This document shows, in pieces, positions 8,124 to 17,219 of a stretch of 64,000 bases of DNA (positions are counted from its first letter, which is position 1; the number at the start of each line of letters is the position of its first letter). The translations under genes were made by a program, and so were the position numbers. Source of the DNA: Stratiformator vulcanicus (GTDB lineage Bacteria > Planctomycetota > Planctomycetia > Planctomycetales > Planctomycetaceae); NCBI RefSeq assembly GCF_007744515.1, contig NZ_CP036268.1:283345-347344 (forward strand). The letters are read 5' to 3'. The notes under the pieces are model-generated. The model was not told where the DNA came from and searched no databases. It worked only from the letters and a program-made list of their open reading frames with translations.

Positions 8124-8801
8124 CTACGGGTTGATCTGGATGCCGACGCTGGCACCGCGACCGGCGCGGTTGTCGTAGGCTCCGCCGTCACGGGCACCAC
8201 TGAAGTCCCCGGTGGGGTCTTGGCCGAATCGATCAGCATCGCCACCGCGGAAGCCCGCGGTCACGCGACCACTCTGGCGATCACCGCTCCACTGGCGATA
8301 CTGGTTCCCGTCCCAGCTTCCTCCGATGTAAACGCGGCGGCCGTTGTGCATCACCGCTCCGTCCGAGGGGCGGCGTCCGCTATCGGCCATTTCGCGGCTG
8401 CGTGAGTCATCAGAGCGGACGATCGTGCGTCGCTGATATTGCTCGCCGCGAACGTAGCCCTGTGAATGACTGGACTGGTGCGACCGGCTGTTCGACGCAC
8501 AGTCGGGTCCGGTGCAGTACGAACTGCCGCTTGAGTGGCTGGGCGAATGATGCGATTCGTAGCTCGCACTTCCGCACGATGAGCATCCGCTTGACGAATG
8601 CTCGTGCGACACTGTGCCGCAGGACGAGCAGTCGCTCGACGCGTGCTTGTAGGAACTACTGCAGGCTGTTGAGCCGCCACAATGATGGCTCGCCGTGCTG
8701 TAGCTGCTGCAGTGGCTGCCAGACTTCTTGCAGGCAAATGCATCAGCTCCGGTTCCGACCAGCAGCGCCAAGGCGGAACAAATAACAGTCATTTTCAACA
8801 T
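8124..8801 (-). CDS. Secreted Cys/Ser/His-rich protein with Gly/Arg/Asp-rich C-terminal half
   Basis: The product (225 residues) has a signal peptide (VICSALALLVGTGADAFA). About residues 24-110 are dominated by Ser, Cys and His, with the repeated unit SSxCSSCG (twice) and scattered HHC, TAC and SHC. The C-terminal half is Gly, Arg and Asp rich and contains an HNGRRVYIGGSWDG segment. The start at 8801 is supported by GGAGGA eight bases upstream; an ATG at 8951 has no such support. The Cys/His clusters suggest metal binding or disulfide-linked surface material, but no family was recognised. It is followed by a strong terminator. Confidence 0.8.
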   Translation of the reverse strand: MLKMTVICSALALLVGTGADAFACKKSGSHCSSYSTASHHCGGSTACSSSYKHASSDCSSCGTVSHEHSSSGCSSCGSASYESHHSPSHSSGSSYCTGPDCASNSRSHQSSHSQGYVRGEQYQRRTIVRSDDSRSREMADSGRRPSDGAVMHNGRRVYIGGSWDGNQYRQWSGDRQSGRVTAGFRGGDADRFGQDPTGDFSGARDGGAYDNRAGRGASVGIQINP

Positions 8802-8973
8802 TAAGAGTCCTCCAGACAGGTAGGGACGGCTCGGCGGCACAACTACCCACACGGCAGTCTTGAACGCCTCAGGCCGCGAGCCGTGACCGCGATCACCGCG
8901 GCAGTCTGGAAGGATGCGCAAACCGTGCCGTTTGTGAGGAAGATTCCGCATTGCTGGGAATCAGTCGGAACGT

Positions 8974-10002
8974 TCAGTGCCCGACGATCCGCTCGGTCGA
9001 CGGGCAATCGGACGAGGCCAGTTCGAATTCCAATGTCGAATGTTGAATGCGAAAGTCGTTTTCCAGAAGGGATTTAAGTCGTTGCTTGGTCACCTCGAAT
9101 GTCAACAAATTCGACTCGTCGATCACCACGTGGGCCTCCAGTGCCCGGTGTTGCTCGTCTTGCTGCCAGACATGAATATGGTGGACGCCACGGACGTGCT
9201 CGACGGCCTGCATGGCTTCCACGAGATCACCCAGTTCGATGTCGGCCGGTACGCTGTCCATCAAAATGTGGATGGTCTGCCGCAACATCTCCCAGCCGTG
9301 CCACAAGATGTAGAGGCTGATCAATAGCGTGGCGAGCGGGTCGATCCAGTACCAGTCGTAAAGCAGGATCAACGTCCCCGCGATGATGACTGCGACCGAC
9401 GCGAGTGCATCTGAGACGTTGTGGATGAAGGCCGCGCGGATGTTCAGGCTGTCTTTGCTCTGAGCGTAAGTCAGCAGGGCGGTCGCGACATCGACCACCA
9501 GGGCGATCCCCGCGACGATCACCACGATCCAGCCCGCAATCGGCTCTTGTGCCGCGAACCGCATCACCGCCTCGTACATCAGGTAGATGGCCACGAGCAT
9601 CAACGTGACAAGATTGATCAACGCCCCGATCATCTCCGCCCGGCGATATCCGAACGTCCGCTTTGAGTCGGCGGGTCGCCGCGCGATTCTTCTTGCCACC
9701 AGCGCGATGACCAGCGAGCCGGCATCATTGAAGTTGTGCAGCGCGTCGGCGATCAGCGATAACGACCCGGCGATGAGTCCACCGATCAATTGTGCGAGCA
9801 CGAGGACCAAATTGACGGCGACGGCAACGATCAACCGAAGATCGCTTTGGTCTTTCGCGTGAGCGTGGGCGTGCGAATGCCCGTGTCCGTGATCGTGGCT
9901 GTGGCTGTGATTGTGAGGCAACGATGAGGCCCGCGATCGATGAAGGAAAGCAATGAGCAGCGTCGACTTCGCGTTCTGCGACGCGGCAACGACGTAGACC
10001 AC
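8974..10002 (-). CDS. Cation diffusion facilitator (CDF) metal exporter
   Basis: CDF proteins export Zn2+, Co2+ or similar ions by proton antiport across the inner membrane. The 342-residue protein has an N-terminal His/Asp-rich stretch (about residues 30-50, alternating His with Ser, Asp, Gly and Ala). Six hydrophobic helices follow, then a cytoplasmic C-terminal domain. The two metal-binding HxxxD motifs are present: HNFND (89-93) and HNVSD (194-198), the CzcD/ZitB-like pattern typical of Zn2+ transporters. The C-terminal ferredoxin-like domain contains HHIHVWQ. The true start may lie slightly inside, just before the His-rich stretch. No metal-responsive regulator is next to it. Confidence 0.94.
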   Translation of the reverse strand: MVYVVAASQNAKSTLLIAFLHRSRASSLPHNHSHSHDHGHGHSHAHAHAKDQSDLRLIVAVAVNLVLVLAQLIGGLIAGSLSLIADALHNFNDAGSLVIALVARRIARRPADSKRTFGYRRAEMIGALINLVTLMLVAIYLMYEAVMRFAAQEPIAGWIVVIVAGIALVVDVATALLTYAQSKDSLNIRAAFIHNVSDALASVAVIIAGTLILLYDWYWIDPLATLLISLYILWHGWEMLRQTIHILMDSVPADIELGDLVEAMQAVEHVRGVHHIHVWQQDEQHRALEAHVVIDESNLLTFEVTKQRLKSLLENDFRIQHSTLEFELASSDCPSTERIVGH

Positions 10003-10149
10003 CGCGGGCGTGCCATTGTTCCGAACTCAGCGTGGATTCCCAACCAACAACGTCGATCTTCGGTTATGATGTCACGGCGTGCAGTGCGGGGTATCGAACG
10101 TCCCTCACATCCGACGGTCGATCGAGATGACCAGGAAAGGAAATTATCG

Positions 10150-11001
10150 ATGAAATGGCTCGCCATCGTATTAGCGCTCGTGTGCGCGGTCCCGACGATC
10201 GCGCAGGCAGAGGAGGGGGATTTGATTCTGGTCCCTCTCAAGGATCCGACGAAATCATCCGAACTGGCGGTTGAGATGAGTATCTCCCTGCTCGACCGAG
10301 AAGCGTGGGGGCAAATGCCCGATTCCCGCGTGAAGGTGCATCACCTGCCGAACCGCCCGCTCTCAGTACGTCATCTGCTCAATAGCATCGAGGCCATCCC
10401 CGCCGATTCGGATGATGCGGTCCTGCTGCTGTACGCCGGCCACGGCTATATCAATCAGCAGCGACAGCCTTATATCAAGCTCAATGGCGACGGCAAACCG
10501 GTTTTAATTAAAGAGATACTGCGGCGTTTAAAGAAAACCAAAGCCCGTAAGACAGTCGCCCTGTTTGAATGCTGTCAGGCGATCGGCAATGACTCTTACT
10601 GGGCCCCCGCCCCGAACTCTCCGCGTGAGCCTTCGAAGCTATTTAAGGCTCTGTTCTTTGATCAGCCCGCGGACATTCCGGTCTGCATCATCTCGTCGAG
10701 TGCCGGTGAATATGCGATCGGAGCTCATCTTGAGCCGTCATTCGATGACCCGAATCAACTGCAAGTCGTGAATGGCGGTATTTTCTCCTACGAGATGGCC
10801 GGGGCGCTCCATCGACATCGAAACGAGGCCCTGAGTTGGAAGGAGATTTTGGCAGAAGTCAAAACTAAGACCGGGCAGCACTACGCGAAACTAAAAGCTC
10901 GCCGTGACGTGGTGCTCCTGTCAGGCAATGCGATCAATGATTTAAAGCAAAAATCACAGACGCCGCAGTTGTACGTTCCGATCGAATTAAAGCGACCTTA
11001 A
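10150..11001 (+). CDS. Secreted caspase-family (C14) protease-like protein
   Basis: The 283-residue product has a signal peptide (residues 1-20, ending IAQA). A caspase p20-like fold is indicated by LLLYAGHGY with the catalytic His at 98, and by VALFECCQAIG, where Cys142 aligns with the catalytic Cys of the DxC(H/S)G motif (here ExC). Spacing of about 44 residues between His and Cys is normal for metacaspase-like enzymes. Most prokaryotic caspase homologues are cytoplasmic or membrane-anchored regulators; this one appears exported. The start is supported by AGGAAAGG upstream; a longer frame from 9940 is not. The next gene follows after 22 bp and is probably co-transcribed. Activity is inferred, not shown. 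Confidence 0.83.
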   Translation: MKWLAIVLALVCAVPTIAQAEEGDLILVPLKDPTKSSELAVEMSISLLDREAWGQMPDSRVKVHHLPNRPLSVRHLLNSIEAIPADSDDAVLLLYAGHGYINQQRQPYIKLNGDGKPVLIKEILRRLKKTKARKTVALFECCQAIGNDSYWAPAPNSPREPSKLFKALFFDQPADIPVCIISSSAGEYAIGAHLEPSFDDPNQLQVVNGGIFSYEMAGALHRHRNEALSWKEILAEVKTKTGQHYAKLKARRDVVLLSGNAINDLKQKSQTPQLYVPIELKRP

Positions 11002-11023
11002 GCGACAGCGTTGATGAAATACG

Positions 11024-11764
11024 ATGACCGTTTCTCGATTTAAGTTTGCACTGCTCGGGGCACTGACCGGGTTGATTCTCTCGCTCGTCTACATAACGGC
11101 GCCCGGGGTCAACGCCGAAACGGTGCCGTCCGCTCTGTCGCGCGAGCCGTCGATGGGAAATAGTGCCGGGCAAAATCCCGGTTCCACTGCCGTTGTGACA
11201 TTCGGAGCAGGTGGTGCGGGATGGAATGCGGGCGATGACGGGTCCCGCGGATACTGGGAGCTCATTGCCACGGAACTGAAATTTGATGGCGTGGCCAAAG
11301 CGGTCAGCACGATTCAAGAATTGCCAGACCGTTATACGGACGTGTTCTTTGCCCGCTTGGTCGGGGTCATGATTTCGAAAGTCGAGCAGGGTCACGAAAT
11401 CAGCATGGAAGACATTCGGTTGCTCGAGCAATTTGCGATGAATCATCTCGACTCCGGACCGGCAGCGTGCCGAGGTTGGAGCCTGCTCGCCACGCTGCGA
11501 TATTATATCTCCGATTCCGAGACCGAGCCGACATCACAGCAGCTTCTCGCTCAAGCCCGGGCGGCGGTCGAAGAGGACGTCGGACATTCGGTCGCGTCAG
11601 ATCGCAGCCCGTATCTGCCTTACTTATGGCCGGCGATGGCTACGGTCGGCGGGTTTATCGCATCGCTGTTTATCGCCGGCATCGGGGAGGGCCTCGCCGG
11701 AACGATCGCCGCGGGGGTCGGCATGAAGGTCGCCAAGTCGATCGCGAAGACACCGGAAAAATAA
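11024..11764 (+). CDS. Membrane-anchored protein of unknown function, partner of the caspase-like gene
   Basis: The 246-residue protein has a hydrophobic N-terminal segment (about residues 7-28, signal anchor or signal peptide), a soluble centre, and a glycine-rich hydrophobic C-terminal stretch (about 203-235) that could form a membrane hairpin. The centre includes an amphipathic helical region around LEQFAMNHLDSG. No known domain was recognised. It starts 22 bp after the caspase-like gene on the same strand, so the two probably act together. It ends 49 bp before convergent recQ. Confidence 0.75.
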   Translation: MTVSRFKFALLGALTGLILSLVYITAPGVNAETVPSALSREPSMGNSAGQNPGSTAVVTFGAGGAGWNAGDDGSRGYWELIATELKFDGVAKAVSTIQELPDRYTDVFFARLVGVMISKVEQGHEISMEDIRLLEQFAMNHLDSGPAACRGWSLLATLRYYISDSETEPTSQQLLAQARAAVEEDVGHSVASDRSPYLPYLWPAMATVGGFIASLFIAGIGEGLAGTIAAGVGMKVAKSIAKTPEK

Positions 11765-11813
11765 AACCGACGACGAGGTTTCAATCCGCGAACTGCGGTC
11801 TTCGCGGCACCGC

Positions 11814-14018
11814 CTACGAATCGATATTCCGCCGGCAGGCGAGAACGATCTTGATATCTTCGTAAGTGATCTCGCCGTCGAGGTGCTGAAAGATCGGCTT
11901 TAACATGCGGTCGCCGACTTCGTCGATCGCTGAGAGGACTTTGCTCACGGCGTCGCCGGAAACCCAAGGGGTCGGGTCATCAATACCTTCGTGCTCAATA
12001 TATTGCAGCAGATAACCGTTGACGGTCGACGCGGCCCGGCCGCATCGCTCGCCGACGTCTTCTCGCGAGCAACCGTCGCGGAAGAGTTCGAAGGCGGCGA
12101 TCGCGCCGGCTGACGGCCCGCGCTTCTCCGGCATTTCCAAATCATCGGGCAGGCCGACGTCGGTCTGCAACTGTCGCTCAGCGCATTGCTCTTTAATTAC
12201 GGCGAGAAACTCCTCGCCGTAGGTATCGGCCTTGGTGCGACCGACACCGCGGACCTGCAGGAAGGCGGGAATCGATGTCGGCCTTAAGCGAGCCATATCC
12301 CGCAGGGCATCGTCGGCGAACACGACATAAGGCGGTACGCCCTCCTCTTCGGATTTCTGTGACCGGACCTCCCGCAGCGCTTCAAACAGCTCGCGGTCGA
12401 CACCCTCCCACGACTCGGCCGCGGCGGTCGATCTTTGTTTCGGTTTCTCAGCCGGTTTGAGCAACCTGGGAGTGGCTTCGCCTTTCAGAAGCAACCGCCC
12501 CTCCGGCGTCACGCTGAGCGTGTTGTACTCGCCGGTCTTGGCGAGAAAGCGTTGCCCGACGAGTTGTTCAACCCACCCTCGTACCGCCTGCTTGGAATGC
12601 TCCGAGAGCAACCCGTAGGTACTGAGTTGATCGTGTTCGGCGGCGAGAATTTTCTCCGACTTCGAGCCGGTCAGCACCATCGCGGTGTAGTCGCCGCCGA
12701 ATCGCTGGCCCAGCCGCACGACACAACTTGCGATCTTCTGCCCGATGACCAGCGAGTCCTCCACGAGGTCAACCTCACCCAGGCAAACGTCGCACGCCCC
12801 GCAGTTGTCGTGCTCCAAATCCTGCCCGAAGTAGTTGACGATCGCGCGGTGCCGGCACGTCGCGCTCTCGCAGAAGCCCTCCATCGCGGCGAGCGACGCG
12901 AGAGCCCCGGCATTGGCTTCGCCCTTATCGATCAAGCGGTTCCACAGCTGCACATCGGCGGATGAGTACAGCAGCACGCAGTCGGCCTCCAAACCATCGC
13001 GTCCGGCCCGACCGCTCTCCTGCTGATAGTGCTCCAGGCTCTTCGGCATACCCGCGTGGATCACGAAGCGGACGTTCGACTTGTCGATACCCATCCCAAA
13101 GGCGACGGTCGCCACAACGACGTCGGCCTCTTCATTCAGAAACATGTCCTGATGCCGATGTCGCTCTTCATCAGCCAGTCCGGCGTGATACGGCACCGCG
13201 CGGATGCCGAGACTCTTCAGCGAAGCGGCCGTCTCATCGACCTTCTTCCGGCTGATGCAGTAAATGATGCCCGATTCGTGCTTGTGTCGATCGATGACTT
13301 CGCGGATTTGATCAAGAGCCCGTGACCGCCTCGTGACGCGATACAGCAGGTTGGGTCGGTCGAAATGTCCGACGACATATTCCGCCTTCGGCAGCCCGAG
13401 TTGGTCGGCGATGTCGAGCCGCACTTTTTCCGACGCCGTCGCCGTCAGTGCGTGGACGCCGACGTTCGGGTAACGCTCCTTGAGCACGCGGAGCTGTCGG
13501 TACTCGGGCCGAAAATCGTGACCCCACTGACTGATGCAGTGTGCTTCGTCGATCGCGAACAGCGAGACATTTTGATCGTCGAGGTAGTTGAGCATCCGCT
13601 CGGTGACGAGCCGCTCGGGGGCGACGTAGAGCAGTTTCAATTCGCCATCGCGAACGCGATCGGCTACCTCCAGCCGGTCGGCCGCCGAGAGTGTGCTGTT
13701 GATACAGGCGGCGGGCACGCCGCAGGCGGTCAGGGCGTCGACCTGATCTTTCATCAGAGAGATCAACGGCGAAACGATGACCGCGATGCCCTCCTTGCAG
13801 ACGGCAGGAACCTGATAACACAGCGATTTGCCGCCCCCGGTCGGGAGCACGACCACGGAGTCACGATCGGACATCACGTTGTCGATCGATTCCCGTTGCA
13901 GCGGCCGGAAACTGGAGTAGCCCCAGTAGCGCCGCAGGGCTTCGTCGAGCGGATCGGCAGAAGAGGTCACGTCGGCGATCTGCGACATATCTCGACTTTG
14001 GGCAGGGATACTGGTCAA
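11814..14018 (-). CDS. recQ: ATP-dependent DNA helicase RecQ
   Basis: RecQ unwinds DNA 3' to 5' in recombination and fork repair. The 734-residue product has the full family layout. Walker A is PTGGGKS (59-65), the DEAH box is AIDEAHC (155-161), and motifs IV-VI include [24 protein letters not shown] and [10 protein letters not shown]. The RQC zinc site uses CESATCRH plus CGACDVC. An HRDC domain lies near residues 550-630. The C-terminus carries an extra helix-turn-helix ([20 protein letters not shown]_40-like), as in some bacterial RecQ. A second in-frame Met ten residues in is an equally possible start. Confidence 0.96.
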   Translation of the reverse strand: MTSIPAQSRDMSQIADVTSSADPLDEALRRYWGYSSFRPLQRESIDNVMSDRDSVVVLPTGGGKSLCYQVPAVCKEGIAVIVSPLISLMKDQVDALTACGVPAACINSTLSAADRLEVADRVRDGELKLLYVAPERLVTERMLNYLDDQNVSLFAIDEAHCISQWGHDFRPEYRQLRVLKERYPNVGVHALTATASEKVRLDIADQLGLPKAEYVVGHFDRPNLLYRVTRRSRALDQIREVIDRHKHESGIIYCISRKKVDETAASLKSLGIRAVPYHAGLADEERHRHQDMFLNEEADVVVATVAFGMGIDKSNVRFVIHAGMPKSLEHYQQESGRAGRDGLEADCVLLYSSADVQLWNRLIDKGEANAGALASLAAMEGFCESATCRHRAIVNYFGQDLEHDNCGACDVCLGEVDLVEDSLVIGQKIASCVVRLGQRFGGDYTAMVLTGSKSEKILAAEHDQLSTYGLLSEHSKQAVRGWVEQLVGQRFLAKTGEYNTLSVTPEGRLLLKGEATPRLLKPAEKPKQRSTAAAESWEGVDRELFEALREVRSQKSEEEGVPPYVVFADDALRDMARLRPTSIPAFLQVRGVGRTKADTYGEEFLAVIKEQCAERQLQTDVGLPDDLEMPEKRGPSAGAIAAFELFRDGCSREDVGERCGRAASTVNGYLLQYIEHEGIDDPTPWVSGDAVSKVLSAIDEVGDRMLKPIFQHLDGEITYEDIKIVLACRRNIDS

Positions 14019-14588
14019 AAGACAATGTAACCGAATTCAAATCAGCTTCAAATCAGCCGTCGAATTCTCGCGCGATTTGCGTTTCACCATGTTAGTGTGG
14101 GGCGACGTCATCTCAATTGCGGTGATGTCGGGAAAATTTTGGCAATTCGAACGTGGTCAAATCAATACCGCGGTGCGAGTTGGCGGCCCACGTGACTCAA
14201 CTGATTTTCGATCCGGCGCATCATCGCGAGTCATCCGCTCGCTGGTACGCGGGCGGATTTTACTGCATCTCAGGTGCGCACATGTCCTAGGCGTAATGGC
14301 CAATCATCGGTTTCTACAACGCTGCAATTCGCAACCAGACAGTCCCCGGATCGTTCTCGACGGTGGGCAATTAGAAATAGTTCGCAACCACACCCTCAAC
14401 AGTTTACAGCCAGGCGGATTCAAAGAGGTGGCACTCGTTCAACGAGGTGGTGCAGCAGGCATTGGCTGTTCAGTCCAGTCGTGGAATGTTCGCAAACCGA
14501 TTGTTCCGCTACATGAGTGAAGAGTGAGATGCCCATTGGCCGGCCCGATTGGTTCCTTGTCTATTATCGAAATAGTAAATAGCGACTT
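14019..14588. other. Long spacer between recQ and the PVC haem protein gene
   Basis: This 570-bp stretch separates divergently transcribed genes and should hold both promoters. Base composition is more AT-rich than in the neighbours. Short open frames exist on plus (for example 14077-14520), but none has a recognisable family, a convincing ribosome site, or a planctomycete-like composition. It could contain remnants of a lost gene; nothing can be named. Confidence 0.5.
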
Positions 14589-16889
14589 ATGCTCCGATAC
14601 GACCGCGTGTGCTTACTTGCTGCGCTTGCTCTGTTCTGTATTCATCGAGAATCGGATTGTGCTGAAACGGTTACTTTTGCACCGCACACTTTCACGATTC
14701 CCGGTGGTTTTGAACTCAAGCGTGTGGCCGCACCGCCTTTGGTAAGGCGTCCGATTCATATGTGCTTCGACGATGAGGGCGTTCTGTATGTCACCGACAG
14801 CTCTGGCAACACGGATAAGGCCCCGGCACAACTGAAGAACCCCGCGCACCGGGTGTTGCGACTGGTAGATATCGACGGAGACGGCGTTTTTGATAAGTCG
14901 ACCGTGTTCGCCGATCGGGTGCCATTTCCTGAGGGAATCCTTGTTTACCACGATGCGATTTACGTGGGGGCACCGCCCTATATTTGGAAGATGTCGGATA
15001 CCGATGGCGATCACGTCGCGGATCAGCGATCCGTTTGGTTCGACGGAGGGTCGATCGAAGGGTGCGGAAACGACCTGCACGGTCCGTATCTGGGACCAGA
15101 CGGATTCTTCTATTGGTGCAAAGGCGCGTTCGGCCCGCAGGAACACGAACTGGACGGTGGCAAAACACTGAATTCACGCGCCGCCCACATCTACCGTGCT
15201 CGCCCCGATGGCAGCCAACTGGAAGTAGTGATTACCGGCGGCATGAACAACCCGGTCGGGCTGGCTTTCGGGGAAACTGGCGAGCGGTTTCTCAGCGGAA
15301 CTTTCTTCGATTTATCTGAACCCGGCAGGCGTGATGGAATTCTGCATGCCGTCTATGGAGGAACCTACGGAAAGGAACATGAACGAGTTCTGGCGCCGCT
15401 TCCCAATACAGGAAGCCTGCTGCCAATTATGGCGCAGCTCGGTCCGGCAGCACCTTCAGGCATCGTCATGCCACGTCATCGGGCAGCGGGTTGGAAAGAT
15501 GACCTTGTCTGCGCCGAATTTAACACGCGTCGTGTTTCGAGGCATCGGCTATCGATATCCGGTTCGTCCTACTCTGCCGAACCGAGTGTCCTTATCGAAA
15601 GCGATCAGTCAGATTTTCATCCGACTGATGTGATCGAGGATGCGGACGGAAGCTTACTGGTCGCCGATACGGGCAGCTGGTACATGATCTGTTGCCCGAC
15701 TTCTAAGATTGCCAAACCTGATATCCTCGGGGCGATCTATCGAATTCAAAGAAAGGGAACGGCGCCGCACAAGGATCCGCGCGGCCTGAACTTTGACTGG
15801 AGTCTTCCCGAAGTCAATTGGCTTTCCGATGAGCGACCCGCAGTGGTCAAGCGAGCGATCGACGCGCTAGCGGCCCGTGGAGAAGGTTCGTCGAATCCTG
15901 TTGTCGACGAGCTGCGAGCGGCCACCGCTGGCGTTCCGGCGGTGTGGTCGTTGCACCGAATCCGAAGTCAGCAGGCGCGGTTGGCCGTTAGGAAGTTATT
16001 AAATGCGGATGCCTCTGATGTGCGCGTCGCGGCGATCCAAAGCGTTGCACTTTGGCGCGATCGAGAATCCATAGAGCCACTTCTCGCCATTATCTCCGAT
16101 GATGACGCGCGGCTTCGTCGACTTGCGGCAATGGCTCTCGGCAGAATCGGCGACAGCAAGGCGGTCGAGCCGCTGCTGGCGTCCTACTCCGCCGAACTCG
16201 ATCCGTTTTCAAAACATGCAATTATCTACGCACTCTACGAGATCGGGGAAGTCCGCGGCCTACCTGCAAATCACCCTGCTGCTCGTCAGGTTCGGAAAAT
16301 GAGATATGTTGACGAACGAGGTGTTGTTCCGAGTGACTATCCAGAAATTGAGTTTTCGGAACCCTCGCCGCCGGACGAAGAGAAACTCGCCCGACAGAAG
16401 AAACGCCTCGACGAACTCTCCACGTTTCTGCCCCGTGGCGATCTACGACGTGGCGCGAAGCTGTTCGAAGATCGACAGAAATCCAAATGCGTTATTTGTC
16501 ATCTCAAAGGCGAGCGGGGCGCCAGGCTGGGGCCGGATTTGACAAGGATTGGTACAATTAGAAGCGAACGAGATTTGCTGGAAGCGATTGTCTTTCCGAG
16601 CGCATCAATTGCGCGTTACCACGAAACCTTGACCGTTCTGACGAAGGACGGGATCGTCGTCTCCGGCCTACTGGTGAAGGAGACGGTGGACACCATGTTC
16701 CTTTCTTCTGCGGAAGGGGTCGTTAAGTCGGTCGCGTTTCAGGATATCGAAGAAGCTCGATATTCCAGCGTTTCGTTAATGCCTGACGGATTTGACAAGT
16801 TGTTAAATCCTGGCGAAATTGCAGACCTTGTGGCCTTTCTAAAGCAGCCACAGCTGACAATTGAGCCTGCGCAGTCCGACATCGAATAG
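14589..16889 (+). CDS. PVC-type haem-binding protein (beta-propeller, HEAT repeats, cytochrome c domain)
   Basis: The 766-residue secreted protein has the architecture expanded in Planctomycetes and Verrucomicrobia. After a signal peptide comes a propeller-type sugar-dehydrogenase-like region (about 35-400) with repeated DxDGDG(V)xD loops (DIDGDGVFD, DTDGDHVAD). HEAT-like repeats follow at about 430-560 (LRRLAAMALGRIGDSKAVEPLL). A C-terminal cytochrome c domain has the haem site CVICH near residue 634. The family is thought to oxidise sugars or alcohols in the periplasm, with electrons leaving through haem c; substrate is unknown. The gene is a single transcription unit. Confidence 0.92.
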   Translation: MLRYDRVCLLAALALFCIHRESDCAETVTFAPHTFTIPGGFELKRVAAPPLVRRPIHMCFDDEGVLYVTDSSGNTDKAPAQLKNPAHRVLRLVDIDGDGVFDKSTVFADRVPFPEGILVYHDAIYVGAPPYIWKMSDTDGDHVADQRSVWFDGGSIEGCGNDLHGPYLGPDGFFYWCKGAFGPQEHELDGGKTLNSRAAHIYRARPDGSQLEVVITGGMNNPVGLAFGETGERFLSGTFFDLSEPGRRDGILHAVYGGTYGKEHERVLAPLPNTGSLLPIMAQLGPAAPSGIVMPRHRAAGWKDDLVCAEFNTRRVSRHRLSISGSSYSAEPSVLIESDQSDFHPTDVIEDADGSLLVADTGSWYMICCPTSKIAKPDILGAIYRIQRKGTAPHKDPRGLNFDWSLPEVNWLSDERPAVVKRAIDALAARGEGSSNPVVDELRAATAGVPAVWSLHRIRSQQARLAVRKLLNADASDVRVAAIQSVALWRDRESIEPLLAIISDDDARLRRLAAMALGRIGDSKAVEPLLASYSAELDPFSKHAIIYALYEIGEVRGLPANHPAARQVRKMRYVDERGVVPSDYPEIEFSEPSPPDEEKLARQKKRLDELSTFLPRGDLRRGAKLFEDRQKSKCVICHLKGERGARLGPDLTRIGTIRSERDLLEAIVFPSASIARYHETLTVLTKDGIVVSGLLVKETVDTMFLSSAEGVVKSVAFQDIEEARYSSVSLMPDGFDKLLNPGEIADLVAFLKQPQLTIEPAQSDIE

Positions 16890-16956
16890 TAACATCTTTA
16901 ATGAAATCACACGAGAAATAATTTGCTGTGTTCATTACTGTGAAGAAAGCTGCCAC

Positions 16957-17174
16957 ATTGTGTTCTACAATGATGATCCGACGGCGACATCGGTGAGCTA
17001 TCGGGCTTGGATCGGTTCAAACTCGAACTGGCAAATAAGCGTGGGGCAATTATTCACTGCATCCGTTTCAAATCGGGTGAGGATACCGAAGTCGACAAGA
17101 AGCTGATGCAGTTCTCGAAACACTTCGGTGGCCGGTACCACGTCATCGACGTCCGGCAACTTTCCAAAGACTGA
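16957..17174 (+). pseudogene. Remnant of a vWA-domain protein, paralogue of the next gene
   Basis: Translation of 16977-17174 gives a 65-residue tail ending at a TGA. It shares HCIRFK, then FGGRYHVIDVRQL, with the C-terminus of the intact protein at 17220-18287 (HCIRFK, HGGRYNVVDLRQI). Just upstream, in another frame, IVFYND at 16957-16974 resembles the VVFF(L)TD strand or the IVFYNH strand of the intact copy. No start codon or MIDAS motif remains. This is the decayed end of a duplicated gene with a frameshift or deletion at about 16975. It ends 45 bp before the intact paralogue. Confidence 0.72.
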
Positions 17175-17219
17175 TGCTCCGCGCCGCTGCAACTCGGATC
17201 GACTTATTGAGAGCCAGCC

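Noticed and set aside
9940..10149. 70-codon N-terminal extension of the caspase-like gene
   Set aside because: It would bury the signal peptide and the ribosome site at 10150, and the region is opposite the start of the CDF gene.
14077..14520. 147-codon plus-strand open frame in the recQ spacer
   Set aside because: No ribosome site, no recognisable domain, and composition unlike the neighbouring genes.
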